From Gonatopus flavifemur (lineage: Eukaryota > Arthropoda > Insecta > Hymenoptera > Dryinidae), in the NCBI GenBank assembly GCA_018340375.1, contig JAFFJZ010000008.1, positions 4,402,001 through 4,466,000 on the forward strand: DNA of 64,000 bases. Reading direction: 5' to 3'. The position numbers and the translations under genes are program-made. The notes under the pieces were generated by a model. That model ran no database searches, had not been told where the DNA came from, and was given only the letters and a program-made list of their open reading frames with translations. Each line of letters opens with the position of its first letter. Within the stretch, counting starts at the first letter, position 1. Positions 25,441-36,220 of the stretch are shown in pieces.

Positions 25441-25857
25441 ATGTCAAGGTGGTACGCGAATAATGAAATGTACCCTGATTATAGTACTTACAAACATCGA
25501 GAGATTAATTTCTATGATCAATGTCGGGTTGGTTGCTTATTATTATTTTTTAATGATGATTTCAAATACAAAATCTTTTTCCCTGTGCGTTGTGAGAACT
25601 TTACTGACCATCTAGCATGCAGAGTAACTTCAACTACCATTCTCAAAATTATTGTGGGGCCTCAGGAAAATGAATTTCATTTAGTGTCAGCTAAATTTTA
25701 TGAGGTTAGAAAAAAACAAAGATTCAGTTCATCATTTCTCTCCGAATTTGAAATAAGGGGGATTAATCTTCTAACTAAGCAGCTTCAAAAATTCGTCGGT
25801 TGTACACTCCTTCTCGCGTACACCAAGGTGAATAATTATTCAAATATTAAACAGTGA
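25441..25857 (+). CDS. Unassigned open reading frame, 138 codons
   Basis: An ATG-initiated frame of 138 codons, among the longest in the window and not explained by an inverted repeat. It is rich in Phe, Tyr and Lys (segments CLLLFFNDDFKYKIFFPVRC and KKQRFSSSFLSEFEIRGINL) with five Cys. I see no signal peptide, membrane span or known family. TTTGTAG directly precedes the ATG and resembles a splice acceptor. In DNA of this composition a frame of this length is somewhat but not strongly above chance, so it may well be spurious. Confidence 0.15.
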   Translation: MSRWYANNEMYPDYSTYKHREINFYDQCRVGCLLLFFNDDFKYKIFFPVRCENFTDHLACRVTSTTILKIIVGPQENEFHLVSAKFYEVRKKQRFSSSFLSEFEIRGINLLTKQLQKFVGCTLLLAYTKVNNYSNIKQ

Positions 25858-25895
25858 AAGAATTTAATCTCGCATGAAGAAATACATTATGTCAC

Positions 25896-26013
25896 TACAC
25901 AGAGAAAAATATTTATTAGAATCTGAGGAATTGTTATTTGAATAGATCCAAATAAATATTTCTTCAACAAGAATGAATGTTTCTTTGATACAAACGAATT
26001 TGTTTCCTGTGTA
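25896..26013. mobile_element. 118 bp MITE with TACACAGAGAAAAAT ends
   Basis: TACACAGAGAAAAATATTTA at the left faces TTTGTTTCCTGTGTA at the right. The arms are diverged, and the interior holds repeated AAATATTTCTT-like words. TA at both edges fits a TA duplication. It shares its terminal motif with several neighbours of different interior. Confidence 0.65.
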
Positions 26014-26331
26014 TTTTACGATTAATCATGTACATCATTTCTGGGGGATAGGAAACTCTTTAAAAGTCCCCTTCCTTTAATTGGTCGCAGTATTAAATGG
26101 AAATGCATGATTTGTCAACTCGGAGTGCATCATTTGTCCACGAAAATTTCAGATTCCTTTATCATGTTAATTTTTGGTATTTTGATCGAAAAAAAAAGTT
26201 CTCGGGTAGTAATTTTTGTATCCCTTGAAGGGCTAGTAAGGGCTTTGAACGAATCACGTGGAAAGATCGAAAGAACAATAACAGTGTGTATAAATTACGA
26301 ACATTTATACTGCTAATGCGACATGAAGAAA

Positions 26332-26545
26332 CACGGGGAGAAAGAATTTGCTGACGCACCAAATCTTTTTCACCAACCTACCTGGAATTTCACTGTTGTA
26401 GCTAACTGGATTTGCTGGAGGAGCAAACATTTTGTGCTGTCATGGCTAAAAAGATTGCTGTCACAGCAAACAATTTTCTGCTGTGGCAAATGGGGCCCAG
26501 CAAAATTAGGTTTCGCTTTCACAGCCAATCGCTTTTTTCTCCGTG
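26332..26545. mobile_element. 214 bp element with CACGGAGAAA ends and GCTGTCACAGCAAA words
   Basis: Left end CACGGGGAGAAAGAATTTGC, right end CGCTTTTTTCTCCGTG. The interior is a chain of short near-palindromic words such as GCTGTCACAGC, GTAGCTAAC and GGCTAAAA. A 95-codon plus-strand frame (26323-26610) crosses it and is a by-product. This is the first of three neighbouring members. Confidence 0.75.
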
Positions 26546-26560
26546 AAATATTCTTAAGTG

Positions 26561-26710
26561 CACGGAGAACAAATCGATTTGTTATCAGAGTGCTTACAAA
26601 GAATTGCTAAATGAGCAGGAAGAATGTTTTAGTTGATAAAATAAATGAATATGTTAACAGAACTAACGTTGTAGTTGCCGGAGTGAATTAACAGACCATT
26701 TTTCTCCGTA
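26561..26710. mobile_element. 150 bp element with CACGGAGAA ends
   Basis: Left end CACGGAGAACAAATCG, right end CCATTTTTCTCCGTA. The interior includes GTTAACAGAACTAACGTTGT and GTTGCCGGAGTGAATTA, which recur almost unchanged at 60465-60510. That shows a shared family. It begins only 15 bases after the preceding member. Confidence 0.7.
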
Positions 26711-26957
26711 CGTCACAACGCGGTTTGTGATTTCCATCGTACACGAAGAGAAATTTTACAATTGAATTTACTATGGGATTATAGGAATGAAGAAACACAC
26801 TGACTTTTCAATGCAATACACTGTAAAACATTGTAATTTTGATCACGCTCCTATTGTCACATCATCGTAAATTAATTTGTTTCAATTCAACATTGGATTC
26901 CCACAAAACATAATCATGCATTTCGCTTGTTTTGAATTGAAAGTAGTTTTTATTCCC

Positions 26958-27210
26958 TCGGAGAAAAAAATTCGCTACGACAGCATCTATTTGCTGCCAC
27001 AGCAATTTTGTTAGCCACAACAGTGGAAAACGTCGACTCTTCCAGCTAAATTTGTTCACTATTCTATAAATAATACTGAAAATTCTGCTGCCTCGACAAA
27101 TAATGGTTCGGCTAAATAATTAGCTAACGTAAATTGTTTTCTGCATTAGCAAAAAATTCGTTGTTCCAACAGAAGTGAGACAGCTCAATCATATTTTACC
27201 TTCTCAGTGA
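26958..27210. mobile_element. About 250 bp element with CTCGGAGAAAA / TTCTCAGTGA ends
   Basis: Left end CTCGGAGAAAAAAATTCGCT, right end CCTTCTCAGTGA. The interior has TTGCTGCCACAGCAA, TTAGCCACAACAG, TTAGCTAACG and similar words. Both ends are diverged from the family consensus, so it is an older copy. Confidence 0.6.
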
Positions 27211-28548
27211 ATTTTGTTCTTTCCGTATTCAGTATTCGATAACATTTATTTTGGTAGAACATATCTTTCAATACTGTTCACGGGAATACCTAAGTGTAAC
27301 AACGTTTGAACAAACCGACTGTCGATTCAAGGAACATCAGAATTCTAGTGACGAATATTGCGATTGGAGATGCTTTCAATTAGTAGTTGCTCCATTACTC
27401 TTTATGAGGAGATTATTAAGTTCCAGCATAAAATCATTAATTTGTCATCGTAAAATCATTGAATAAATTCAACTTCGACCATAATATAATAAGTAATATT
27501 CTTCACTGCAGTATTTTCATGGGAATTTTTTTTCCCTTCAAATTGATGGTCAATCCACTAAACATTGAAATTTCCGAATTTTTCACATACAACCGTCGAT
27601 TCTAGGTAGGGAAACAGAATCTACAATGTTTGAATGGCTTATTGTGTCTCGAAGGGACGAAATAAGGCGCGTCGGAAATGCATTATGTGTGCTTTAAAAC
27701 CTACGTTGGAACGACGACGATGATCGTAAAGCATCGCGTGGGTCTCTTCATTGTAGGAGAGAAAAGCAATGATAACTAACGAGGGTTTGAAAAAAATGTT
27801 ACAACTCACAGAAGCAAGAGAAAAAAGGATGTGGAGAAACATATTACACAAGGTTTTTGAATAGACAATAAAGATAATGTTTTCCAAATTCTCATGAGAA
27901 AACCAGCAACGAGATTCTACTTAATATTTATAAAACATATTGAATAATTAATGAAAAATGTTAACGATGTTACCAAACATTCAAATAGTTTCAAAAACAA
28001 ATTCCATAATTGCTCCTCACAACGTATTTACAATGAAACTTGTAAGAAAAAAAAACATCTCGGAGTGTGAACTATATGTTTTCCCTAATATCATACTACG
28101 CGTCGTTTCTGTTTGAAAAACATGCTTGGAACAACTGACTTTATCTTTTGACTCGATCTCAAAATTGTCGCAGCGAAAAATTATGTCGCTTAACTTTCTT
28201 TTATTACGCGATACTGATCCTGCTTGGTTTTTTTCTCTTCAGCACTTTGGAACGCAGCCAAAGAAAAAGGATAAAAGAAATAAGGAAGGAGATAAAGTTT
28301 GCTTTAGATACATAGTTAGCAAGATAATTTAGTTCTTCTCGCTGTGTGTTGTTTTATACTTTTTTTCTAGAAATCAGTGGTAAAAGAAAAGGGACCGGCC
28401 AACTTTGAAAATTAAGTCAACCCGTATTAATATCTGGCTTAGGCATCTATTTCACAATGGCATCATGCTGTCGAGAATTGTTATTTCATGGAATGGCATG
28501 TCTGATGCGTAGTAAAAAAGGATTTTATATGATTTTTATATAATATCT
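27211..28548. other. No gene recognised
   Basis: AT-rich sequence with short frames. A slightly GC-richer patch at 27640-27770 contains ACGACGACGATGATCG. No feature could be supported. Confidence 0.5.
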
Positions 28549-28775
28549 ATGCACTGTAAAAAAGTCGGCGATGGTATGAAAAGTCCAACCCAAATGTTGT
28601 TGTTACAACACCTCACGTTGTTATATTGGCACCAGGTGGTGTCATTCCAACACCTATTTGGAGTTATTACAATACCGAATTTCGGGGTGGACTCCTATAG
28701 AATCTGCGCGGTGTTGATTCTGAAACCGCTATTTCTACAGGGCATAACGTTCTTCTCGTGTAGAAAAATTTGCAA
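28549..28775. repeat. Repeat rich in GGTGT/ACACC words
   Basis: Starts CACTGTAAAAAAGTCGGC after ATG and contains ACACCTCACGTTG, CACCAGGTGGTGTC, CAACACC and GCGGTGTTG in both orientations, so it can fold repeatedly on itself. It looks like another small non-autonomous element. A clear right end is not visible. Confidence 0.45.
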
Positions 28776-28826
28776 AATTATATATAATTCAATTTAATTT
28801 CCATAACATTTCCCATTCAGTTGTGT

Positions 28827-29836
28827 CTACACTGTTAAAAATTTCTTGAATTTTAATACACTCTTAATGTACCATGAAATTTCAACTTGAAGGTATATGA
28901 AATGATATTCAAGTATTATTACATTAATTTTCAAATCATGTGGAATTGAATTACAATTCCCAGTATCAGTACATTAAAAATTAACTTAGACTAAATCGAT
29001 AGAGATTTGAGAAAATAACATAACCATCAATAATGTTTGAAATTGAGTGAATAAATTGAATAATTATAATCTTTTTGTGGTTATAAATTTTGAAATTATT
29101 ATTCTCAATCGCATTAGGTTACACTCTACGAGTCTTGTCGTTGAGAGTGCTTGAACGACACTGAACCCCAACAGAACCTAAAATTTGTGTACGTCCAGGA
29201 AACCTCCGAAGGACGTCTGAGAAACGTATTCGGACGTTTCCTGGACGTACACAAATTTTAGGTTCTGTTGGGGAAGGGTACGAAATTTTGCGCAAAATAT
29301 TTTCGTGAACCACGTGAGAAATAACAATTTTATGAATACGATGATAAAATACATGCTTGGGATTGAAGATTTTAATTTCATAGTGGTTCTGAAACATCAT
29401 GGGATCGATGGAAAATTCTTAGGATTGGAGGTTATAATTCAGAAAATTTGGCTTCCTATATTTCAGAACCAATATGGAGTGAGAATTGCATTCACAGTGC
29501 GCAATCCCATGCATGTATTTTATTATCACATATTTGAAATTTGTAATTCTTACATATTTTATAAAAGAAGGATGCGAAAAATATCATACGTTTCGTCTGT
29601 CGCTTGAAGGTCCTTCATTTTTAGGTCCTTAATGAGTTTCAAAGAAAATTTACTGGCAGTTTTTTTTCTGGAACGCGAATGAAAATTCATATACAAATTT
29701 CAAATCCATGTACATTAAATTTAATGTATGTAGACTTGAAATTTGTGGAACCTGTACATGAATTTTCAGTTACGTACTTGAAAAACCTTCCAGTAGATTT
29801 ACATTAAAATTCCTGCGGAAATTTTCAACAGTGTAG
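28827..29836. mobile_element. Possible 1.0 kb element with CTACACTGTT ends
   Basis: CTACACTGTTAAAAATTTCT at the left is mirrored by GAAATTTTCAACAGTGTAG at the right. Subterminal parts on both sides are rich in TTTGAATTTTAAT and ACATTAAA words. A complete 108 bp MITE is nested inside. A 100-codon frame (29305-29607) has no recognisable domain. The pairing of these two ends into a single element is inferred. Confidence 0.5.
29166..29273. mobile_element. 108 bp MITE, near-perfect palindrome with CCCCAACAGAACC ends
   Basis: CCCCAACAGAACCTAAAATT runs into TGTGTACGTCCAGGAAAC, and the right half is the exact complement of these over about 37 bases. Near-complementary GGACGTCTGAGAAACG and TATTCGGACG lie towards the centre. 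The almost identical arms suggest a recent origin. AA flanks both ends. Confidence 0.9.
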
Positions 29837-30303
29837 GGTTATTCGGTTCTGTTTCATACGAAACATGTATTACATATATTTTTGGCTTTGCAAAAATTAG
29901 CTGTCTTTATTCGAGTCATGTGCTTTGAATCTTTTTTCCAGATTTATAAAGTCATCGTGTCAGACAGGTATTCTGGCTCAAAATCAAAGGTACAATTATT
30001 ACAGTCGAAGTACTAGTTCCATCAATGGAAAAACATTGAGTTTTTCTATATTTACAAGTATTCTTTTCATAATTACACAAAAATTGATTGTACTGATCGA
30101 GTTTTCCTACCCCCAGGGTGAACAGATCACGAGGATTTAGTATACAAATTCCAACTCCGAGTATAGGACTTTCAATATCCTCTTAAGCGTTTTTACCACT
30201 TCGGTTTCATCAAAAACTCAAATTTCAATAATCGATGATAAGCAATAATCTTTTCATATTCTTCAATGTTTCTTATCTCCAAAACGATTTTGAGTGATTT
30301 TTG

Positions 30304-31310
30304 TACCGTCACGTCGAGGGTCGAAAAAACAAGTCGGGATTTGGAAAATCTAAAAATACTGGGCGATAGGGCTTGAAAAATGTATATAAGTATCTATTTA
30401 CCATTTTTTTCTACAATCAATAGTGTTCGACAAAAAAACAACAAAAATTCCCCACTTTCTCGCACCAAAAATCAATGTTTTTCAATATTCATTTCATTCT
30501 AACTCATTCATTTTTGGATGCATCGAAATAAACCTTGCGGATTGAGATTTTTGAGATTTCCCCGGAGACAATAATGTAGTGAAAGTTTGTACAAATCAAT
30601 AACAAATTATTAAATTTGTAATTAGAAGTGAATATCACTGTTTTCATGCTCGGCAATGAAAAGGTGGTGGAGGAAGTATGAGCTACAGAAAACTTCCAGC
30701 GACAACGAAAAATTCATCACGATTTTGCGTCGTTTAACGGGCGAATATATCAGGGGCCCTAGGAAAAATTGTATTCGCTCAATATTTCATATAAGGTTTA
30801 TGTTTTTTGGGGCGGCAAATTTGAATATCGAACTATTTTCGCTATAGATCCGTCGGTAATTCCTTTTTAATGGATGATTCGATTGTTTATAACGTTCTTG
30901 TTCATTCAAAAGAAATTACTAACGAATTTTACAAAAATAGTTCGATATACAGATTCTCCGACCCAGAAAACATGAACCCTGGTTGCAATATTCAGCGAAT
31001 ACAATTTTCCTTACGGCCCCTGATATTCACCCGCTGAACGACGCAAGATTGTGATGAATTTCCGTTGCGCGTGGATAAAGAAATCGCTGTATTTTGCGAA
31101 GTAATAATCCAATCGATCTAAAATTTTCCAAAAAGTTTGTCCACGCACTAGCGAACCACTTTGTTGCCGGAAGTTTTCTGTAGCCCATCCTTCCTCCACC
31201 ACTTTTTCGATGCAAAACCTAAAAAAAGATTCTTATAAACTTTCACGACATCGTTGTTTTCATGTTGTTGACATTGAAAAACAGCGATTATTGCATGAGG
31301 ACCGTCAATT
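30304..31310. mobile_element. 1.0 kb foldback element, family A, end-truncated
   Basis: Left arm about 30304-30835 and right arm about 30890-31310 are inverted copies. Shared blocks include GACAATAATGTAGTGAAAGT opposite CTTTCACGACATCGTTGTTT, GGTGGTGGAGGAAGTATGAG opposite CCATCCTTCCTCCACCACTT, and TTCTGTAGC. It is the same family as 50591-53060. The left terminus lacks the first 45 or so bases of the family end. The right side jumps from the TTTCACGACATCGTTGTTTT region straight to the terminal TTATTGCATGAGGACC, so part of that arm is deleted. The 63-codon frames in the two arms are translations of the repeat. Confidence 0.85.
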
Positions 31311-33106
31311 TTTGTTTTACTGAATTCTGACATCAATCGAATTGACATTATCTAAAAAGATTTATGGTCGATAAACAAGTACACTTAATTTTTAACCACG
31401 AAAAACCATAGAATACGGGATTATGAATTGTCGAGCCCCGCGGATTCCTGTCCAGTGACTAAATTTTTTTTTTATGTATACGAATATGTCGTGTGCACAT
31501 GTTCACACATCCAAAGCGAGTTCTCAACACAACGATAAACCATGATCATCATCATGACCTCATCGTCCTCGAGTCGAATCGAGTTTGAGCAGGCAAGCGC
31601 ATCGTTGCTACGACAAGTTACACGCCACGAATGTTAATCTTTCTCCTCCTCATCGTTTATCTTTTTTTTACTCCGCATGTTCTTTCTTTCTCCAACAGCA
31701 GTATAAGTATCAAGCGGGACTCATCCACCCGCCGGTGGATATTTTATAATGTATACCGGGTGACCAATTCTTCAATTGTGTTTTTATTCTATTTATTCAC
31801 TCCTTTCAGTGATTCGTAATTGACGAATACAGTTTCAGCCACAATGGATGGTGCTTTCAAAGAACGTGAATGAATCGATACATAGAATCATAAACTTATG
31901 CGACTCAAGAGAAACTAATTTTATATAATTTATTTTTAATTCATCAGTTCCGGACCCGAAACTTTTAGACGCAACATACAAAAGATGTCCAGCGTGACCT
32001 TTTTGGACATAAGTGCTTAATGGGTTTGTATTCGCGATAATCTATTTAAAATCCTTGATCGATCCTCTCATCTTTCTGATACACAAATTTCAATATCATC
32101 ACTCTCGTGTTTAGTTGAGTTAATGTTAATGAACTAACTGGAGTAAGGAATTCCAAGTATTCTAACGAGCTTTCAAATTATTTGGGTCAAAACTATTTAT
32201 GTTCACAAATATACTGTTGGAATTAATCGAATACAACTACTTTGTTTGATCGTAACCACGCAACCACAGAGTGAATATAATATAAATATAGAAAAATCTT
32301 GTGTCATTTTGATGTATGATACGAACTAACTGATTGAGGACATTAATTCTTTGAGATCGTTGGAGATAATTGTCTAAAAATATTGAAACTAAAATTTCTA
32401 GAGGGGGTGTAAACATTATTCAACAGCGCAGGGCAAAGTTGAACATTTTGTTTTAAATTGACTCATGACAAGAATACTAAGATCTATACTCAACGAAAGA
32501 ATTAGAAGAAGAAAAAAAACATACAGGAAATCATAAATTTCACAGTCTGTGCTCGACTTGAAACATCGCCAGTTTAATAAAAATTCATAGATAAAAATGT
32601 GGACGATATAATAGATGGGCTGTTCGTATTTTATTTTGCATGTAGGTATAAGTGGGTATTATAATGATTATTCCAACTATCTAAAGATCTTTGGTGTAGT
32701 ATATGATATTCTGTTGGAGTTGAATTCCTAAGAAAAAATCGTGGAAATGTTATTGGAGAAGAAATCAATAATTATCATTCCACATTTTCAGGCCTGTGCG
32801 CGTTCATATTGTGCAAATATTATTTCTTCTGTTGAGAATTTTGAATGTTTCTCATTAGATTCAGAAACCATGTTCTGAGGACAATACAAAGTTTCGAATA
32901 TGTATCCAAAAACCTATACATTAATTGTCATGTAAGTTCCATAAATAGCCTCTTAGAATAATTTATATGCATTTATGAAAAGAGAAAAAGAAGGATTTCA
33001 AACATCTTAACGCTGCATGGAGTGTACAATTTTATTATATCATTTTCAAAGATGAAATTGGTGTCAAAAAACATGCCCAGGAATGTCTTTTCTATCTAAG
33101 CAGGTT
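31311..33106. other. No gene recognised
   Basis: AT-rich sequence. The part 31500-31740 is GC-richer (ATCATCATCATGACCTCATC, CGAGTCGAATCGAGTTTGAG, GGACTCATCCACCCGCCGGT) and could be regulatory. No coding or repeat structure could be assigned. Confidence 0.5.
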
Positions 33107-33429
33107 ATCCTTGCTTAAAAGATCCGATTCAAACCTGTTAACTGGTCAATGAGTGTGAATCAGATTTTTGTTCAGGAATTTTCCTATATATTTGATCTTA
33201 TTCAAATATATAATCGGTTTGAATAGGAAATTTTTGATCAATGAGATATAATCAGGAAATTTGGGTCATGTACATTCGAATTTACTGATTATATCCCATT
33301 GAGTAGGAATTTCCTATTCAAACCGATTATATATTTCAATAAGATCAAATAGGAAAATTCCTGGACAAAAATCTGATTCAAACTGATTAACGAGTTGGTA
33401 AGTTGAAATCGGATTTTTGAAGCAGGGAT
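33107..33429. mobile_element. 323 bp palindromic element with ATCCYTGCTT ends
   Basis: ATCCTTGCTTAAAAGATCCG at the left is mirrored by CGGATTTTTGAAGCAGGGAT at the right. The arms stay complementary almost to the centre (near 33265). They share AATCAGATTTTTGT, CAGGAATTTTCCTAT, ATATATAATCGGTTTGAATA and GGGATATAATCAG. No coding capacity. Confidence 0.88.
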
Positions 33430-33954
33430 TCCCTGTATGTTTATAAACTATATAAAAAAGATATACGCATATGAACGATCCATAATATTTATAACTAATC
33501 CCCTATGCTATCCGTTTCGTAATTTTGGAGTTTGATCGTGTTGAGAACATTTTTATTCTTTCTCAGTTTCAATTATGGTGCTACATATGGAACGCACAAT
33601 CGTTTTAACGAGACGACAATGCGTGATGCACACCATCATGCGGGATGCGTATTTCTATGTATATAGGATACCGGTCGAAGCAAAAAAAAACATTCAACTA
33701 ATGTAAGTCTTGTACGAGGCATTGAACTCGTAATGAATACAAATTCTCAACGATTAAATGTATCCACGAATCAGATATAAATGACTATGAGAAAATATTT
33801 TCGAATTATTGTTAATTATACATAAACAGTGCGCACAATCTGTATTAAACCATTATGTAGCGATTTATCATATCTTCTTTGAACAAAGAGATTAAGAGTA
33901 ATCGTTCGATCAAATATTAAACTGTGAAGGAAATGTCTAGATTACCCTGGTAAA

Positions 33955-34470
33955 AAAAGTTTCTCTGAAAATCTTAGAAAATTTCTCTGAATTGCACTGT
34001 GAAACTCTGAATCCCACTGCAGAACCCAAGAGAATCTAAAGGACTCTGAAAACCTTTTTTCAAACTCTGAAAAATCTTGAAAAATTCTGAAAAACTCTCA
34101 TTTATCGGGCACATTTTTTTACACTGAGAAAACAGATATCTTGAAAAATACCATAATTTATGGATTTTTGGCGTTAGTCTGACCCGAGTCAAAATATTTA
34201 CGTGAACGAACCTCTAAAAGTCCCATAATATCTTGGACTTTTATAAAGAAGTATGGTACCTTCCTCATAAAATTACCAGCCATTATGGTACTTTTAGAGA
34301 TATCTTCAAGTAAATATTTTGACTCGGGTTAGACCAACGCCAAAACTCCATAAATTATGGTATTTTTCAAGATACCTTTTTCTCCGTGTACTGAAAATTT
34401 CTTTCAATGTTTATGAATATCTCTGAAATCTTCTGAAAAACTGTTCACTGAAAATCTCTGGAAATTCCAG
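33955..34470. repeat. Relic of the CTCTGAAAA repeat family
   Basis: CTCTGAAAA-type words recur at 33963-34100 and again at 34391-34460. The two parts are separated by a complete MITE at 34121-34390. Removing the MITE leaves one continuous repeat block, so the repeat is older than the insertion. Confidence 0.6.
34121..34390. mobile_element. 270 bp palindromic MITE with TACACNGAGAAAA ends
   Basis: TACACTGAGAAAACAGATAT at the left is mirrored by AGATACCTTTTTCTCCGTGTA at the right. The arms are about 120 bases. They share TCTTGAAAAATACCATAATT, GACCCGAGTCAAAATATTTA and ACCTCTAAAAGTCCCATAAT in opposite orientation. TA at both edges fits a TA duplication. It is inserted in an older CTCTGAAAA repeat. 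Confidence 0.9.
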
Positions 34471-34699
34471 TGATTTTCAGCAAAATTTTAGTAATTATAT
34501 CAAAAAAGACGATGAATTTACCAAATTTTAGAGACTTTTCACCTACACTGTGATCAGGTGAATCACTCTCTAACAAATTTTGATAGATTTAACAGAAATT
34601 TTGTTTACAGTCTGCAATTATTGATCGCAGAATGCAGAATATAAGAATAATCAGAGAGATTTTAAAACATTCATTGAGTTTTCTAAATTCTAACAGAGA

Positions 34700-34853
34700 A
34701 TTCTCTAATGCGTAGATTTCGGGAATCTTTTGGATATCTTTTTTATGAGATCTGGAAGTTATCAGAAAGTTGACTTGAATCACATTCTGATAATTTCCAC
34801 ACCTCATACGAAAGTCCTCTAAAATATTCCCAAAATTGACGCATTAGAGAACT
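34700..34853. repeat. 154 bp imperfect inverted repeat
   Basis: CTCTAATGCGTAGATTTCGG at the left and its diverged complement ending GACGCATTAGAG at the right enclose GGAAGTTATCAGAAAGTTGA and TCTGATAATTTCC. The ends of a possible larger element were not found. Confidence 0.65.
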
Positions 34854-35189
34854 TTCTGATATCATTTGGAGAACATGATGAATGTTCGAAATGTTGAGGG
34901 GAAAATGATCCCTGGGATACCAATTCATAGAGAAATCGAAATAGTGTTACCAACCAAACCAACACAGAGGAAAATGAATGTTCTTGAAGTTTGAAGCGTT
35001 CATAGAATCTGGGAATCATCGTTATTTATTTTCTCGAATGAATTCTTTGTATTTTTTTGCAACTCAAAACATCGATCAAAGAATTGACTGCAAGATTTTG
35101 GGTCTACAACAGTTGTGTGTTTCGATTACCAATTTGTTTCAATAAACGATTCAAACTTCAGTAATATGAAAATGAAGAGTAACTGCTAT

Positions 35190-35386
35190 TCCAACCGTGG
35201 TAGCTCTTACTCTAACGCCCAGTCAATATGTGAATGATTATTTTTGGAGTAGGAGCACTTTATATCTATTCTTAAAAATATTCACTTTCTAAGGGAAAAA
35301 TTATGCTGATATAACAGTTGGAGCTACCAGAAAATGTTGACTAATTATATGGAGTAAAAATACTCCCTTATTCTTCTCCGTGAACA
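35190..35386. repeat. Probable MITE relic ending CTCCGTG
   Basis: AACTGCTATTCCAACCGTGG and CTAACGCCCAGTCAATATGT near the left, and AACAGTTGGAGCTACCAG, GGAGTAAAAATACTCCC and TTCTTCTCCGTG near the right. Motifs match in opposite orientation (GGTAGCTC and GAGCTACC). It shares the CTCCGTG terminus with its neighbours. Boundaries are approximate. Confidence 0.45.
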
Positions 35387-35485
35387 GTCAAAATATGGAC
35401 AGATCAAGCGTTTAGTATTAGAAACTAAGGACGTACAACATTCATATTCCCATGCACTGTGAAAAATTTTTATGCGAAACTTCAC

Positions 35486-35696
35486 ATCCCTGGTTGAACA
35501 AACCCATTGATTCTCGCCAAATCTCATTGGATCTTGCACAATGTTCTAACCAACTCCTATTCAACCATTTCCAATGAGATTTAATCGGATAAGTGTATTT
35601 TGTCAATGTGATTCTTATTGAATCTTGCACAATGTTCTGACCAAATCCCATAGAATTTCATCTCGTCAGATTCTATGGATTTTTTTAACCAGGGAT
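35486..35696. mobile_element. 211 bp MITE with ATCCCTGGTT ends
   Basis: ATCCCTGGTTGAACAAACCC at the left is mirrored by TTTTTTTAACCAGGGAT at the right. Inside is a direct repeat of ATCTTGCACAATGTTCTAAC / ATCTTGCACAATGTTCTGAC about 100 bases apart. The terminal decamer resembles that of the 323 bp element at 33107, which differs in its interior. Confidence 0.75.
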
Positions 35697-36220
35697 ATGT
35701 GTATGTGAAGTAATTCAATATTTGTGTAATATTTGTGTGGGAAATTTCCTTCACATAGGTATGGGAAAATTCAGAATATTTTGTCCACTGCAACGATTGA
35801 ACTTGATTTTACCAGATTCATGATTCCTTTGATAACTATACCCAAGTGTAGTTTTGATACTAAAAAGCAAATGATTTTATATTTCATTCTATCAAACGGA
35901 TCAACTCGTGCACGGAATGGGTATATTGATTTTCACTAACTGACGTATGCGTACGATGATTGCATCCCTTAGTACGTAATCCGTCATGTTATTCAGTTCT
36001 TTTTAATGATTTCTCAAATAACGTGAAGTAAAAAAAACTGAGAATATGATTTCGACTGACCTTCCTTGTATGGCTATTGTGAGTCTTCGAAATAGTCTTA
36101 AACTTGAATAATATTGGTGTAATAAGTCTGTAATCTTTGCAAAAACTCAGAATACGCATAATAAAATCGTGATAGATACTTCATATAAATTATAAATCTA
36201 CTTCTTTGCTTGTCCTTGAC

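Noticed and set aside
26323..26610. 95-codon plus frame rich in Trp and Phe
   Set aside because: It translates a repeat element (CACGGAGAAA ends) that occurs elsewhere in non-coding form.
30656..31202. Pair of similar 63-codon frames on opposite strands
   Set aside because: They are translations of the two arms of the same foldback element, not related genes.
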